DNA of 64,000 bases from Elmis aenea (taxonomy: Eukaryota; Arthropoda; Insecta; Coleoptera; Elmidae). The notes below the pieces were generated by a model. It saw only the letters and a list, made by a program, of their open reading frames with translations. It was not told the origin of the DNA and did no database searches. The stretch is taken from NCBI GenBank assembly GCA_947652605.1, contig OX393580.1:16884159-16948158 (forward strand). Reading direction: 5' to 3'. Every line of letters begins with the position of its first letter. Position 1 is the stretch's first letter. Of the stretch, positions 10,050-21,760 are shown piece after piece. A program made the position numbers and the translations under genes.

Positions 10050-11480
10050 TTTTTTACAGCTTTACAAATTTTTGATTTGTTTGTAAGTATGTATATGGCC
10101 TCGAAATTGTTTTTATCAAAAATTCAAAACCTGTGCAATTGGATCCATTGTCTCTAAAATTGTAAGCTTGCCATTTTTTGCAAGAAAACTTTAAAAGTTG
10201 TGCAATAGTCTTTATATTTTCTGAAAATGTTAGTGACACTGTATGTATTTTTGTATGCAATGTATTTTTATCTCTATTGTTTTTAAAACGACCTTAACTG
10301 ATTTTTACAATTTCACAAACTTTTTGAAATTTTTTTAAGGGTATACTTAACCTGGCATTTTTTCAGCAAACATTTAAAAATTGTGCAATAGTCTTTTATA
10401 TTTCCTGTTAAGGTTAATGATACTCCAAGTAATGCATTTTTATACTGGGTATTTCAAAAATAGTCTATAACAATTTTTCACAACTACAAAATTTTTGAAA
10501 AATTTGTCTAGCAATTTTTTTTAGCAAAAATTCAAAAACTGTCCAATAGTCTTTATGTTTCCTGTTATTGTTAAAGACTCTACGAGTAATGCATTTTTAC
10601 ATTTGATTTCTTTTTAAATGGTATCTAACAACTTTTCACAGCATTACGAAATTTTTAAAAATTAGCAAGTGTACCTATAGCCCAGCAATTTTTTTTAGCA
10701 AACATTCAAAAATTGCAATAGTCTTATATTTCCTGTTAGTTTTATAGAAATTCCAAGTAATGCATTTTCACACTTGGTTTTTTAAAAATGGTCTATAACA
10801 ATTTTTCACAGCTCTACAAAATTTTTGAAAAATTTACAAGTGTATAGCCTGGCAATTTATTTTAGCAAACATTCAAAAATTGTGCAATAATCTTTATAAT
10901 TCCTGTTAATGTTAAAGAAATTCCAGGTAATCCATTTTCAGCCTTGGTTTTTTCAAATAGGTATGGTGTTTAACAATTTTTCACAGCTGAGCAATTTTTC
11001 TTAGCAAAAATTCAAAAGTTGTGCAATAGTCTTTATATTTCCTGGAAATATTAGACACTACAGGTAATGCATTTTTACACTATTTTTTTTTCAAATTGGC
11101 CTTAAACAATTTTTTACAGAATTAATAAATTTGCAAGTGTATCTATAGCTTACCAGGGAATGTCACGATAAGTTTTCGCTAGAATTTGATTAAGGCTGTG
11201 TTTATTGCATCAAGAACATAACTCTGCAAAACATTTATAGTTTTTATGTTCTTGATGCAATAAACACAATCAAATTCTAGCGACAACGTACCGTGACCCT
11301 CCTTTGTAAGTAATTTTTCTTAGCAAAAATTTCAAAAGTTGTACAACAGAGTATTTTCTGGAAATGTTGAACACACTTTAGGAATGTATTTTTGCCTTAC
11401 ATTTTTACAAAAATGGTCTAAAATATATTTTTAAATTTCCACATTTTTAAAAAACTTACAAGTACCTACATAGCCTTTGT
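10050..11480. repeat. Satellite block, about 140-190-bp unit, 7-8 copies
   Basis: The anchor 'caatagtcttta' recurs near 10204, 10390, 10544, 10717, 10884 (variant) and 11023. Each is followed by 'tttcctgtta..gtt', 'gtaatgcatttt' and 'tttttcacag..tacaaa'. Copies are diverged. The array is interrupted at 11155-11303 by a short foldback element, after which a last copy resumes (to about 11480). Weaker relatives appear around 18350-18585, 19740-20080 and 21940-22180. Confidence 0.8.
11155..11303. mobile_element. Short foldback element
   Basis: Inverted arms (agggaatgtcacg...gctagaatttgattaagg against caaattctagcgacaacg...cgtgaccctcc) pair across a loop near 11230, and the internal 'gtgtttattgcatcaagaac' is itself matched in reverse. 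The arms match the ends of the 703-bp element at 50255-50957, so this is an internally deleted member of that family. Confidence 0.8.
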
Positions 11481-12538
11481 TTATAAGTGCCAGACATATT
11501 ACGATGTTTTAATAGATTTTTTATCTACATATTTTGAAAGCTGCTACGATTTGGTTGTTAGAGATAAGATAGAAATTATTGAGAAGCAAGTTTTTGCACT
11601 ATTTTGGATTGAATTTAAAAAAAAACAATCGAATACTTTGGCTCGTTTTTAAGTAAATCGTTACTCGTCTGTACCTATTACCTGAGCCATCAGCTGCATT
11701 CGCTTGTCTAATAAATACTCAATCGGTGGCTAAACGCGATTAAATAAAATTACTCAATAAATATCGCCTTAACAGATCCTATTTTTCTTGTATTACTTGT
11801 ACCCGAGCACTTCCAATAGTTGTACGTTTCTGCACGACACGTTTTGTTAACTACCAAGAATTTATAATCTCGCCAACGAACGTAATAAAAATGAAGATCA
11901 ACATGCGATCACGATTAATTTTTTAATAGGCTCCTAATAAAATATATAGTACACATTAGCGGCGTTTTTATCATGTAAATATGAGACCGTCCACGAAATT
12001 TTGGTGAGCGGTTACATCAAAAGATGAGCACGTTACATGAATTTTAATCTTTTCAGGTTCTCGTCTCACGTCTCACGATTTTATAACGTGCCTGCTAGAT
12101 ACTTTTACAGACTTTTAAACCTAGACACTCTTTTAAACGTTTGCTAATCTAAACATGTTATAAATGATCGAGCGTCTTACAGTCTGTCAAGGCTCAAGGG
12201 AATAAACGGACATAGCCTTGCCAATTAGAGCAAAAAATTGTTGTACTTCGTGCACTTTTTATAACCGATTGAAATACAAATTGGTCGTAATAAGCAATAA
12301 TAAAATTTAATGGTTATGTAATGAAACTCATTCAAACGATTATAATTTTTATGTGAACATGATTTTAATATTAATAATGTGTTATGAATTATTAATGGTT
12401 TTTAAGATTGTAAATTTGATTTGCGTCAAAAAATTTCGGGTTTTTTATTCAAATGTTTATAATCTTGTAACGGTTTCTAAACAACTATTAACTTGGTTAA
12501 TTATCGCATTTTTGTACAAATCTTGAGTATCATACCGT
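11481..12538. other. No recognised feature
   Basis: AT-rich sequence with no family match, no long open frame and no paired repeats that I could find. Confidence 0.4.
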
Positions 12539-14060
12539 GTGTACAGAAAGTAACGTAACGGATCAATATCTCGTCTTGTGACAACTTTACAAAAAAAAGT
12601 TTTTTTATAAAAGTTGTTTGTGGTCATTTACTACATAACCTTAAATTATTTTTAACGATACCTGTGTTTAGTTTTAAACGCAACGATACGTAACTTTTTT
12701 TTTTTTTAATAGAACACCCAGTATATTTTATAATTTTTAGATGTAAAATACTTTTGTTTTTGTTTTATGGAAAAGGGCATAAAAATTATTTATTTATGGG
12801 ACTAGTGCAAAAAAATCAACTAGAAAATCGTTTATTGCATATTTTAATGAACATATGACTAATCGAAGTCATATCACCGAAAATATTCTGTTTATAGGCG
12901 CAATAGATATTTAATATTAAAATTAATAGTAGTTTTTTAAATATTAGGTGTGCACTTCAGGTAGGTATATTTAAAAAAGTAATCATGTAATATGCGTTCT
13001 ATGCAGGATTTTTTGTTATATTAGCCAGAAAAATAAAACTTTTTTATGTAAATCAAACTTTAATTTTTATGACCGTTTTTTTCCCAATAATTTATAATCG
13101 GGCAATTCTTTCAGTTTAAAGATAAAAATATAATTGTAATTGACATTTTTAACAAAATTTCCAGATATTTCCAAAGCCTACTAGTTTTATGCTATTAAAT
13201 ATTGTGTTTGTATCCGTAATCAAGAAAACCGCAAAAAATCTGACGTTTAAAATATTTTAAAGAAAATTTCGTTCACCTGTCAAATTTGCGTTTTCAACCA
13301 ATCACTAATCTTAAATCTTCTAGAGACTACAAATAGAAGCATTATTACACGGTAATAATTTTACATTCCCCTGTCAGAAGTTGATCCTCCTGTCAAATTT
13401 GCGTTTTCGACCAATAACAAACTCAGATTTCCTAGAAACTACCAATAAACATAATCATACACTGATAATTACCTGTTCGCAATTAACAGATTTTCACGCG
13501 TTTATTGGTCGTTTCTAAGAAATCTGAGTTTGTGATTGGTCGAAAATATAAATTTGGAGAGGGAATAAAATATTTTGGTCTTGATAATTATTTGACGAAT
13601 TTCGGCGACCAGTAGCGTTACTTTAATATGGATTAAAACACACCATTCTGACAGTACTTGTAAAATTTGACAACATACAATATGACAAGTGAAGCAAATT
13701 TTCTGACAAAATATAACTCGTGCATTGCAAATAACCTATAATTTTTGACAAATCTTCACTCATGCAAGTTGAATACGAAAAAATTACTCGTGTTTTTTTT
13801 TTAGCTCAACTTGCATTCGGGCATATTTACCAAAAATTATAGTTAATTTTCAAAGCACTTGTTATTGTTATATTACTACCTACTGATAATTACATTAACA
13901 ATAAGAAAATGTAAATATATACAGCGTTGTATTTAAAAAAAACTGACTTATTCGTGTTTGAAATTTGATGAAATGGATCGGGCATAAGGAACACCCTGTG
14001 TTTTATTTTAAAATTTTAACTAGTCAACAATCATTGTGACACTATTGTTCTACAAATTGT
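12539..14060. mobile_element. Rearranged 'GTACAnAAAGTAACG' palindromic element
   Basis: The left end gtgtacagaaagtaacgtaa is the terminus shared with elements at 40174-41842 and 42882-43669. Inner blocks also match: 'ccaaagcctactagttt' (about 13180, as at 43060) and 'ggcataaggaacaccctgtg' (about 13981, as near 43236). The matching right terminus is absent, so the element is truncated or rearranged. A separate hairpin (13395-13555) is nested in it. Confidence 0.65.
13395..13555. repeat. Nested inverted repeat
   Basis: The left arm 'aaatttgcgttttcgaccaa'... 'caaactcagatttcctagaa' pairs with 'ttctaagaaatctgagtttg'... 'ttggtcgaaaatataaattt'. A third, partial copy of the left arm ('tgtcaaatttgcgttttcaa') lies just upstream at about 13278. 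This is consistent with a small foldback element plus a partial duplication. Confidence 0.75.
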
Positions 14061-14699
14061 ATTCAACAAAAAGTTTGAATGATGGAAATTTTTAATGTGA
14101 ACAACCGACCCATTCCTAATTACCTTTTTGTGTTTTAATCATCTCTTCAGCAAATAACGTTTGCCCAAGCTCTTAAACAGAATTTATTGAAACACCCGCA
14201 CGGTTTTTCCTTCTAATTATGTAAAGAATTCCTGTTACATCTCTACCGCGTTGTGCATTCCAACGAATGCGTTATTTATAAAGAACTTCTAATCTAAAAC
14301 CCTGCTCTATCAACCCATTACAGTAAATGGGGTCTTTGCGTAATGTAAATCTGCCATGGCTTGGTTGTATCTTAAGCATGTTGTACAAACACATTGATTT
14401 AATTATGCACTTGGCCAGTAATGGCTGGATTATGGTTATATATGCAAATAGTGGCACCACAAGAGGTGCTCTTGAAATTCCAGGCTCGTGTTAATTACTT
14501 TATATAAATGATATACGTTGAAGTGAATTACTGAAGTTGAAAAGGTGGATAAATTGTTTATAAGTTGTTACCCGGTTTCGTTATTGCATTATTGAATCAA
14601 TGGACATATAAGGGTTAATGATACTGTCACATTAGTATTTTTTCAAATTTATTTTATTCGATTACTTTTATAAGTTCATTACCTTCGCTTAATCGTTCG
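14061..14699. other. No recognised feature
   Basis: AT-rich DNA with no coding or repeat assignment. Confidence 0.4.
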
Positions 14700-15254
14700 A
14701 TGATGTACTATAACAGCTCAGCGTAATTCATGCAATTCTGCAAGCGCGACATTCCTGATGCTAGGATTACGCTGAGTTGCCGACCCAAGCGTGGTAACGC
14801 ACTCCGGAAATAATACGTCGATCTACAGGCTTGAGTCAGGGAATAAATCAATATAAATAGATCAATTAAATTCTGAGAGGGCAGTCTAGTTTGGACTCAA
14901 GTTGTGAAGTGCCGTTCGCTACCCAAAAGAAGCCCTCTCAGAATGGGGAAGTCCCTGGCCCAGCAAGCGCTGATAATGTTATAATGTATGTATAATGTTT
15001 AATGTGTGAGTATAGTTGTTTTAATTTACGTTCCGATTTATGTCTTGTATCATGGTGTATTTTAGTTGTGTTTTAATTTAATAAATGTTTTAAGTTTACT
15101 TATAGGATTTCATTTGCATATTCTCTTGAATGTTCCATCTTCTCTTACAGATCAGTGCTACTCCATTTCAGATCCGGTCACCTTGCTCCGAGTTTAATTG
15201 ACTTTGATTATTATTAATAATCAATTAATAATAGTTACGAAGCCAATCGTAACA
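14700..15254 (+). other. Possible solo LTR
   Basis: A compositionally distinct block has a TATA-like 'caatataaatag' (about 14850), a GC-richer 'leader' after it and 'aataaatg' near 15081. Its right end, gccaatcgtaaca, mirrors the TGTTACGATT start typical of insect LTRs. A short inverted pair (cagcgtaatt / gattacgctg, about 14719-14775) is near the left end. I could not define a left TG terminus or a target duplication, so this stays tentative. Confidence 0.35.
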
Positions 15255-16278
15255 ATATCTATATTAGTTTATATCATTCCTACAGTGAATTTATTATTAT
15301 TTATTTATCTAGGAGTCTGGATTAATCCTAAACATTTGTACACCCTGTAGATCAATGTTAACAAAACACAATATTGTAAGTCATATCAACAACAATAATA
15401 GCTTTATATCGATTTTAATAAATTATCACCAATTTTAATTCCGTTAAGTTGATAAACTTTGTGTAAAGTTTAATGGTACCAAAGTAAATTATAATGGACG
15501 TTTAAATTTCAATTGTGATTTTTCTTCATTAAAAATAATCCACCACCACCAGCATGATCGATGTAGTCAGCGATTTATTTTACATTTGCTTCGCTGTGAC
15601 ATCGTTTGTGGAAAGCGTATTTCTGATTGCTTTGATATTTTTTGTAATTTTTTTTAGAAATATTTAATTTCTACATCCTTTGCTTAAATCAGTCGTTAAA
15701 AATACCTGCACGCATGCATTGTCGAAATTTTAAAATATTCCACGCCTGTTTAAAGATAAGCTCACATCAAAACACACATTACTGCATCTCTTTACACACA
15801 ATCTACGCTCACATTATATCGGACACATACAAATGCATTTTTTTTTTATAGAAATCTGTGTAATATCCAAGCGGCTTTGTGTATAAATATCATGTCAATT
15901 TATTTTCTAAATGTGTCAGCCGCTTTGCTGTTCAAGATGAAGTTTTTATCTCTAGGATTATTCAAGCTAGAAAGGTTTCAACTTAATTAACTCTGGATAT
16001 TTTCAATTAGCATGAGAACGAAGCTTGAAAACCAACCACTCAAGCAGAAGTTTATTTTATTAAACTACTTATTCAAAATACGAAAGTAATTAAAATTTGT
16101 CGAGGCGCTCGTTCGAGAGGAAAGCTCAAAATGTTATTAAAAGTATCAGTATGAAAAAATGAAATATCTACCAGGCTTATACGAAGCTGGATAAAGCTGA
16201 CAGATTGTAGATGACAGGATTATAGAAATATTTGAATATTACTTCCAGTAGCATAAATATACGGAATTTATAGCTTAT
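15255..16278. other. No gene; one orphan palindromic-repeat end
   Basis: 'tacaccctgtag' at about 15340 resembles the terminus of the palindromic repeats without a partner nearby. The remainder is AT-rich and unassigned. Confidence 0.4.
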
Positions 16279-16559
16279 GGCTGTATTATACTACACAATT
16301 TCTTGTACAATTTCTTGCACAATTTGCTGTCAAAAATTTTTAAACTAGATTGTACAGCTGTTGCCAAGTTTAAAACACGTCTTAGGTCGTAAACTGACAC
16401 TTCGCGTATGTCAATTTACGACATTGTAACTTAGCAACAGATGTACAATCTAGTATAAAATTTTTTGACAGCAAATTGTGCAAGAAATTGTACAAGAAAT
16501 AAATTGTACAAGAAATTGTACAAAAAATTGTACAAGAAATTGTGTAGTATAATACAGCC
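16279..16559. mobile_element. Palindromic MITE, copy 1
   Basis: The ends ggctgtattatactacacaa and ttgtgtagtataatacagcc are perfect inverted repeats, and pairing continues inward through 'attgtacagctgttgccaag' and 'cttagcaacagatgtacaat'. The unpaired middle is 'acacgtcttaggtcgtaaac'-type. The right arm holds extra copies of 'aagaaattgtaca'. There is no coding capacity. Confidence 0.85.
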
Positions 16560-16682
16560 ATTACATGCATTTTTTAAGTTGATTTCTTTAAAAAAAATGA
16601 CGTCACAATATCCGTACTTGTAGATGTTATCAATCTAAAATAAGAAATTGTTTATTGAACTGACTTATAATAGTATATTAAA

Positions 16683-16910
16683 GCTTGTATTACACTACAC
16701 AATTTCTTGTACAATTTGCTGTCAAAAATTTTTATACTAGATTGTACAGCTGTTGTCAAGTTACAATGTCGTCAATTGACATACGCGAAGTGTCAGTTTA
16801 CGACCTAAGACGTGTTGTAACTTGGCAACAGCTGTACAATCTAGTATAAAATTTTTTGACAGCAAATTGTACAAGAAATTGTACATGAAATTGTATAGTG
16901 TAATACAGCC
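16683..16910. mobile_element. Palindromic MITE, copy 2 (opposite orientation)
   Basis: Same family as 16279-16559: the ends are tgtattacactacac and gtgtaatacagcc. The central block 'cgcgaagtgtcagtttacga' is the reverse complement of the middle of copy 1, so the two copies are inverted relative to each other. A further short inverted pair (ataacaagagttgtaa / ttacaactcgtgttat) spans 16916-17025. Confidence 0.85.
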
Positions 16911-17148
16911 ATTACATAACAAGAGTTGTAAGAAGCATATTACGCACGATTGGAAAAGTTGCGCACGCAGCCGTCCAGCGGCGAGTGCATATTTCAACAA
17001 GTCCGTAATTGCTTTACAACTCGTGTTATGTAGCTTACTTTTTCTACGATCACATAATACCCACGATTTTAACGCCTTTTGGCTAATAGTTAAACACATA
17101 TAATTACGTTGTCTTGTCAATTCATCTAGACCAGTGTGCGTTTTGTAT

Positions 17149-17290
17149 ACCGTGCGTTATAACTCACTTACTAGGCATGCAGGAAGTGTTTAAGGTGAGT
17201 CTACTTTGATCATTTCTTTAAAAAACTGTCTTTTTGCTTACCGTGCGTAAGGACCCACTTACTATGCATGCAGGCTGTACGGTAAGTTAT
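17149..17290 (+). other. Tandem 35-bp duplication with paired splice-like signals
   Basis: Two copies (17149-17183 and 17240-17274) share 'accgtgcgt', 'cacttacta' and 'gcatgcagg'. Each ends in CAG followed by a few bases and then a consensus 5' splice site: GAAGTGTTTAAG|gtgagt (17183-17194) and GCTGTACG|gtaagt (17274-17281). The arrangement resembles two micro-exons with a shared upstream branch/acceptor block. On the minus strand gtaagt motifs also occur. Function is unproven. Confidence 0.3.
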
Positions 17291-18589
17291 AAATTCTTTT
17301 GTTGTTTCAGCGACTTTGTTGTAAATTGAGGTTTAAACCCCTAATCAACATGAATAAAAGTTATAAAAACCTAAATTTAAGTTGTAAATGGATGTAATTC
17401 ATGTATGTACGTCGCAAAGGCCAAAGTGTCGCCTCTTAACACCTCAAAGCAAAGCTCACCGTTAGACTCTTGTTTTAATTTTATTTCATCTAGATCAACC
17501 TACACAAAAGAAACAAAAGCAGCGAAAACAAAAGAAGAAACCGATCGGAAAAGAGCTTTGAAGTACCAAGTCCTGAATCCGGTCATTAAATTAACAGCAA
17601 TAACCCAGTTATCAAGTTCAAAACAATGAAATCGCGTTAAGCAACTGCAGTGATTCATTGTATAAAGTTTCAACGACAATCAAAAATTTTATAACCCAAT
17701 CCACTGAATTTTACAGGCACTTAAACTTATTTGAATGAGTGCTACACGTGACGCGTTAATAAAAGCTACTTCAGAAGAGATTGGTATCAAATAAAGTGAG
17801 TTATTTCGGGTTTTAAAATCATTTTGTTATCAAACACCTCACAAAATTAATTATTTGAGCCGCTAAATGTACCAAAACTATTCGAAAATTCGCTCGTTTC
17901 TAAGAACAATCGTTTTCATCAACTAATTAGTGAACGTTCTGTTTGTAAAACAAAACTGCATGCAAGCAACTAAATAGTTCATTAGCAAAATGCTATACGA
18001 TACGCACAAAACCGCATGTAGGTATATGATGCAGCTGTTGGTTGTTATTTGTTGTATTGAAAATAGTCCATTTGGTGTACGTTACAGCTGTTGGGCAACA
18101 AAGGGCCTTTAAGTGCCCAACACATAGCTAATGACCTACACGTGGACTTGTGTACGTAGCTTTGTGATTTTACAACAAAAATCTTTAGGATCATGGCTTT
18201 GTCATGCACATAATACATACTGAACTACGATTGCATAACAGATAAAAAGTATTTACAATTTACAGAAACGTAGGAGCTAAGGTTGGAAATATTATAGATC
18301 TTTTTTTGGATTAGTTGGAAAAACTTATCTTCATTTGACCAAATTAGTAATAAATTATTTCCAAAATTAATAAATAATTTCCTTTATGTCTTCAAAGTTT
18401 TTAAAAATTTGCTATGTTTATACCCTGATATTGTTGTTTGTCAAACATTTAAACATTTAGCATTCGACTTGATTGTTTGTAGAAATGTTAAATACGATAA
18501 AGGCAATGCATACAACTGGAAATTGATTTAGAAATTGAATAAAATATTTTTTTAAAGCTCCTAAAAATTAAAAAAAAATTGCCGAGTGT
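17291..18589. other. No recognised feature
   Basis: A 74-codon open frame (17405-17629, plus) is lysine- and serine-rich but matches no family I know. Diverged copies of the 10-kb satellite appear from about 18350 on. Confidence 0.4.
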
Positions 18590-19717
18590 ACAGGGTGGCC
18601 TATTTTCGATGCCCATACAGGGTATCTCGGTTATTATCAGAGATAGAAAAAAACTAAATAAATAGTCTTGATTTATTTTTTCGAGAGGAATTCATTGCCG
18701 AAAACAGATTTTTGATATCTTTTTTAATTTTCGAAATATAGCCAAAAACCCATTTTTTAGCCCTTTTCAAAAATTTTAAATAACTCATTTAAACGAAAAG
18801 ACAGAGAAAAACTTTAAAGACATTTTTTTACTCACACGAATATTGACATATTACACCTAACTTTCTTATTTTAAATAGCAACCATAAGCAAATTATATGT
18901 TTTTGAAAAGCGCAAAAAATTTGTTTTCGATTCCTGTCAAAGCCAACTATGGTTACCATTTAAAATAAGAAAGTTAGGTGGAATATGTAAATATTCGTAT
19001 GAGTAAAAAAAATTGAACATCGCTATCTTATTGAGGACAAAAAAACCATGTCTTAAAAGTTTTTTCCTATCTTTTCGTTTAAGCGAGATATTTAACTTTT
19101 TTGAAAAGTGCCAAGAATGGTGTTGGCTATATTTCGAGTATTAAAAAAATGTTAAATATGTCGCTTAAACGAAAAGATAGAGAAAAGCTTTAATAACATT
19201 TGTTGCATGGTTTTTTGTTTTTAGTCTTTAATAAGATAGCGATGTTAATTTTTTTTTACTTACACGAATATCAATATATTATAACTTTCTTATTTTAAAT
19301 GGTAACCATAGTTGGCTTTGACATTAATCGAAAGCTTATTTTTTGCGCTTTTCAAAATTATAGAATTTGCTTATGGTTGCTATTTAAAATAAGAAAGTTA
19401 GGTGTAATAATATATATCGATATTTGTATGGGTAAAAAAAATTTAACATCGCTATCTTATTAAGGACAAAAAACCATGCAAAAAATGTTCTTAAAGTTTT
19501 TCTCTATCTTTTCGTTTAAGCGAGATATTTAACATTTTTGAAAAGTGCCAAAAGTCGGTTTTTGGCTATATTTCGAAAATCAAAAAAGATATCAAAAACC
19601 TGTTGACGGCAATGAATTTCTCTCGAAAAAAGAACTCGAGACTACGTACTTAGTTTTTTTCTATCTCTGATATTAATCGAGATACCCTGTATGGGCATCG
19701 AAAATAGGCCACCCTGT
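18590..19717. mobile_element. Compound palindrome: two palindromes inside one
   Basis: The outer ends are acagggtggcctattttcga and tcgaaaataggccaccctgt. A second terminus, 'tacagggtatctcgg', lies just inside on the left and 'cgagataccctgta' on the right. The interior contains two palindromic halves (about 18780-19100 and 19140-19540), each with 'taactttcttattttaaatg'-type blocks in both orientations and 'gttggctttgacat' near its centre. No coding relic was found. Confidence 0.85.
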
Positions 19718-21396
19718 ATACCCTTGGAACTACCCTTGTCAAAATTTCAAGAAACGTGCATTTGTCTTTTATTGTTGGTAAAAATTATAAGCAGTGTATG
19801 TATATCTTATATATGAAAACTAAAATGTCTAAAAACCGATAAAAAATATATTTTACAGCACGTCAAGTTCTGTTTGAAATTTGTGTAATAGGTATACATA
19901 TAATCCCAGATTTTTATTTGTCAACCATTTTAAAATGTTGTTATAGGCTTAATTGTTTGTAAAAAATTAAAACAACAATTATGCAACGCAACAAAAACCG
20001 ATAAAAAATATTTTTTAGAACTTATAAAAGTTTTTAAAGGTTAGCCCAATGTATACAATTGGACTTTTTTGTTTCAATTTAGTTTTATAGCATACCCAGT
20101 CAATTAAAGATACATAAAAAAATTCCATTCACAACACACAAAACTACTACTAAATCCCATTTAATTACTTTACAATAGACTTCTTTTACAATAGAAAATA
20201 AATATTTTAAATTTTAAAGTAAACCCTTTGTTTTCTAAGACAACCATGCCTATTTAACTGCTAGACCTAAGCACGCTTTAGTGGCCCATAAATCTTTCGA
20301 ATCCAAACCGAAAGGTGTAACAATCAATTTAACGACAATTTGTCGACATCAAATAAAAGTATAAATTTAGGTTTAGACAAAAAAAATGGAGAGTAGGATA
20401 ATAAAAACTAATACAAAGAAAAACTCGTTTTGAGTTAGGGACGGCATTTCAGCAAAACGTCGCCCCGGATTATTATTAATGATTGAGAACATATGGAGTC
20501 CAATTTTATAAATGAAGTTATACCCTTAAGCTGACTAAACAAATTAAGAATGTTAGCCACATGCTGTTGCAGACAAATTTTTATAAACGTGGATGCACCA
20601 CAAGGCATGACGCCAACAAAATTACCAGACAGAATTTGAGTAGATATTTTTTAACAGACTACAAACAATCATAAATGCAAAATTTCGCAACGCCAAAATA
20701 GTGATGATTTATATCGCAAATATAGATGTTTCAATAAACCAATAGCTATTTTACTATCACTATTATGGACAAAAGTCGTGACGTTTCTATTAAGTTCACG
20801 AATCAAGATGGTTATTCTGATTTATCTTCACATTTACTACAATAATCTAATGAAGAACTGAAATGAATGACCCAGCATGAGCAATACCCATGTTGTATAA
20901 GTTGATGGTAATAATAATCCTTCTTCTAATAGCGACAATGATATCTTGTAATTTTACCTGTGGCTAATATGTATCCTGCTGAGACGGAAATGGAAATGTT
21001 TAGTGCAGATATAGTATACGTTAGAAGAAAACAAATTACTTTATTAGATAGAATGTAAATAATAGAAAATCTTGTAAACGCATTCTCGGATTATATAAAT
21101 AATTTAAAACTTTATTTTGGACTTTATAAAAAATGATTAAACATAGTTAACAATTTAGTGAAACACAACCGATGTATTGCACTCAATCAGCTAAAAATAT
21201 CTATTGTTTAAAGAAACTTCAAATTTTCAAGGTAGTTGAAAGTTCGTAGGTTTAAAGTAAAACTCAGCAAAAAGCTCCATAGTATCAGAAAATGTTGTAA
21301 AGACTCCCTGGTATATATTTTCACTTTCAATTTGTTAAAAACTGCAATAAAAAAAACAGCTCTTCAAATTTATTAAATATTTTACCGCTTAATTAT
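19718..21396. other. No gene; diverged satellite copies at the left
   Basis: 19740-20080 resembles the satellite block at 10 kb and continues what lies left of the compound palindrome, so the palindrome inserted into it. The remainder has no recognisable coding. Confidence 0.4.
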
Positions 21397-21760
21397 ACAG
21401 GGTGTTTCTTAAATATTGTGAAAAAATTCGGGTGGTGATTCCTTTTCGAAAATTAAGGGGGGTCTTTCATATAAGATTTTTCCTTAGCCGTCTCCTTTCG
21501 GAGTTGCACCCCCATAAGGGGGAGCGATAAAATTAGGTTTTTATTTTATTTCTCAAATTCGGATAAATGTAGGAAAATCATATTTTGTATATGTCTTATA
21601 ATTATTAAAAGCTTTCCCATCGTAATATTTTTAATCATCTCCCACCTTCACAGGGGGCTAAAAAGGGAACCCCTGTTGATTTTTTTATCAGAACTTTTTG
21701 GTGAGTTAAAATTTTGCAATTAAAAAATTATCGTTTGAAAGCTTGATTTATTTAGAAACT
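21397..21760. mobile_element. Half of a palindromic element (family of 58659-59340)
   Basis: It starts acagggtgtttcttaaatat and carries 'gtctcctttcggagtt', 'gggggagcgataaaatta' and 'accttcacagggggct', the same order as the left arm at 58659. No inverted second arm follows, so this is a single arm or truncated copy. Confidence 0.8.

Noticed and set aside
14700..15254. Definite LTR retrotransposon
   Set aside because: No second LTR, primer-binding site or gag/pol code, and no target duplication could be found; kept only as a possible solo LTR.
16761..17120. 119-codon minus-strand open frame
   Set aside because: Spans a palindromic MITE and unrelated flank; the residues come from repeat sequence.
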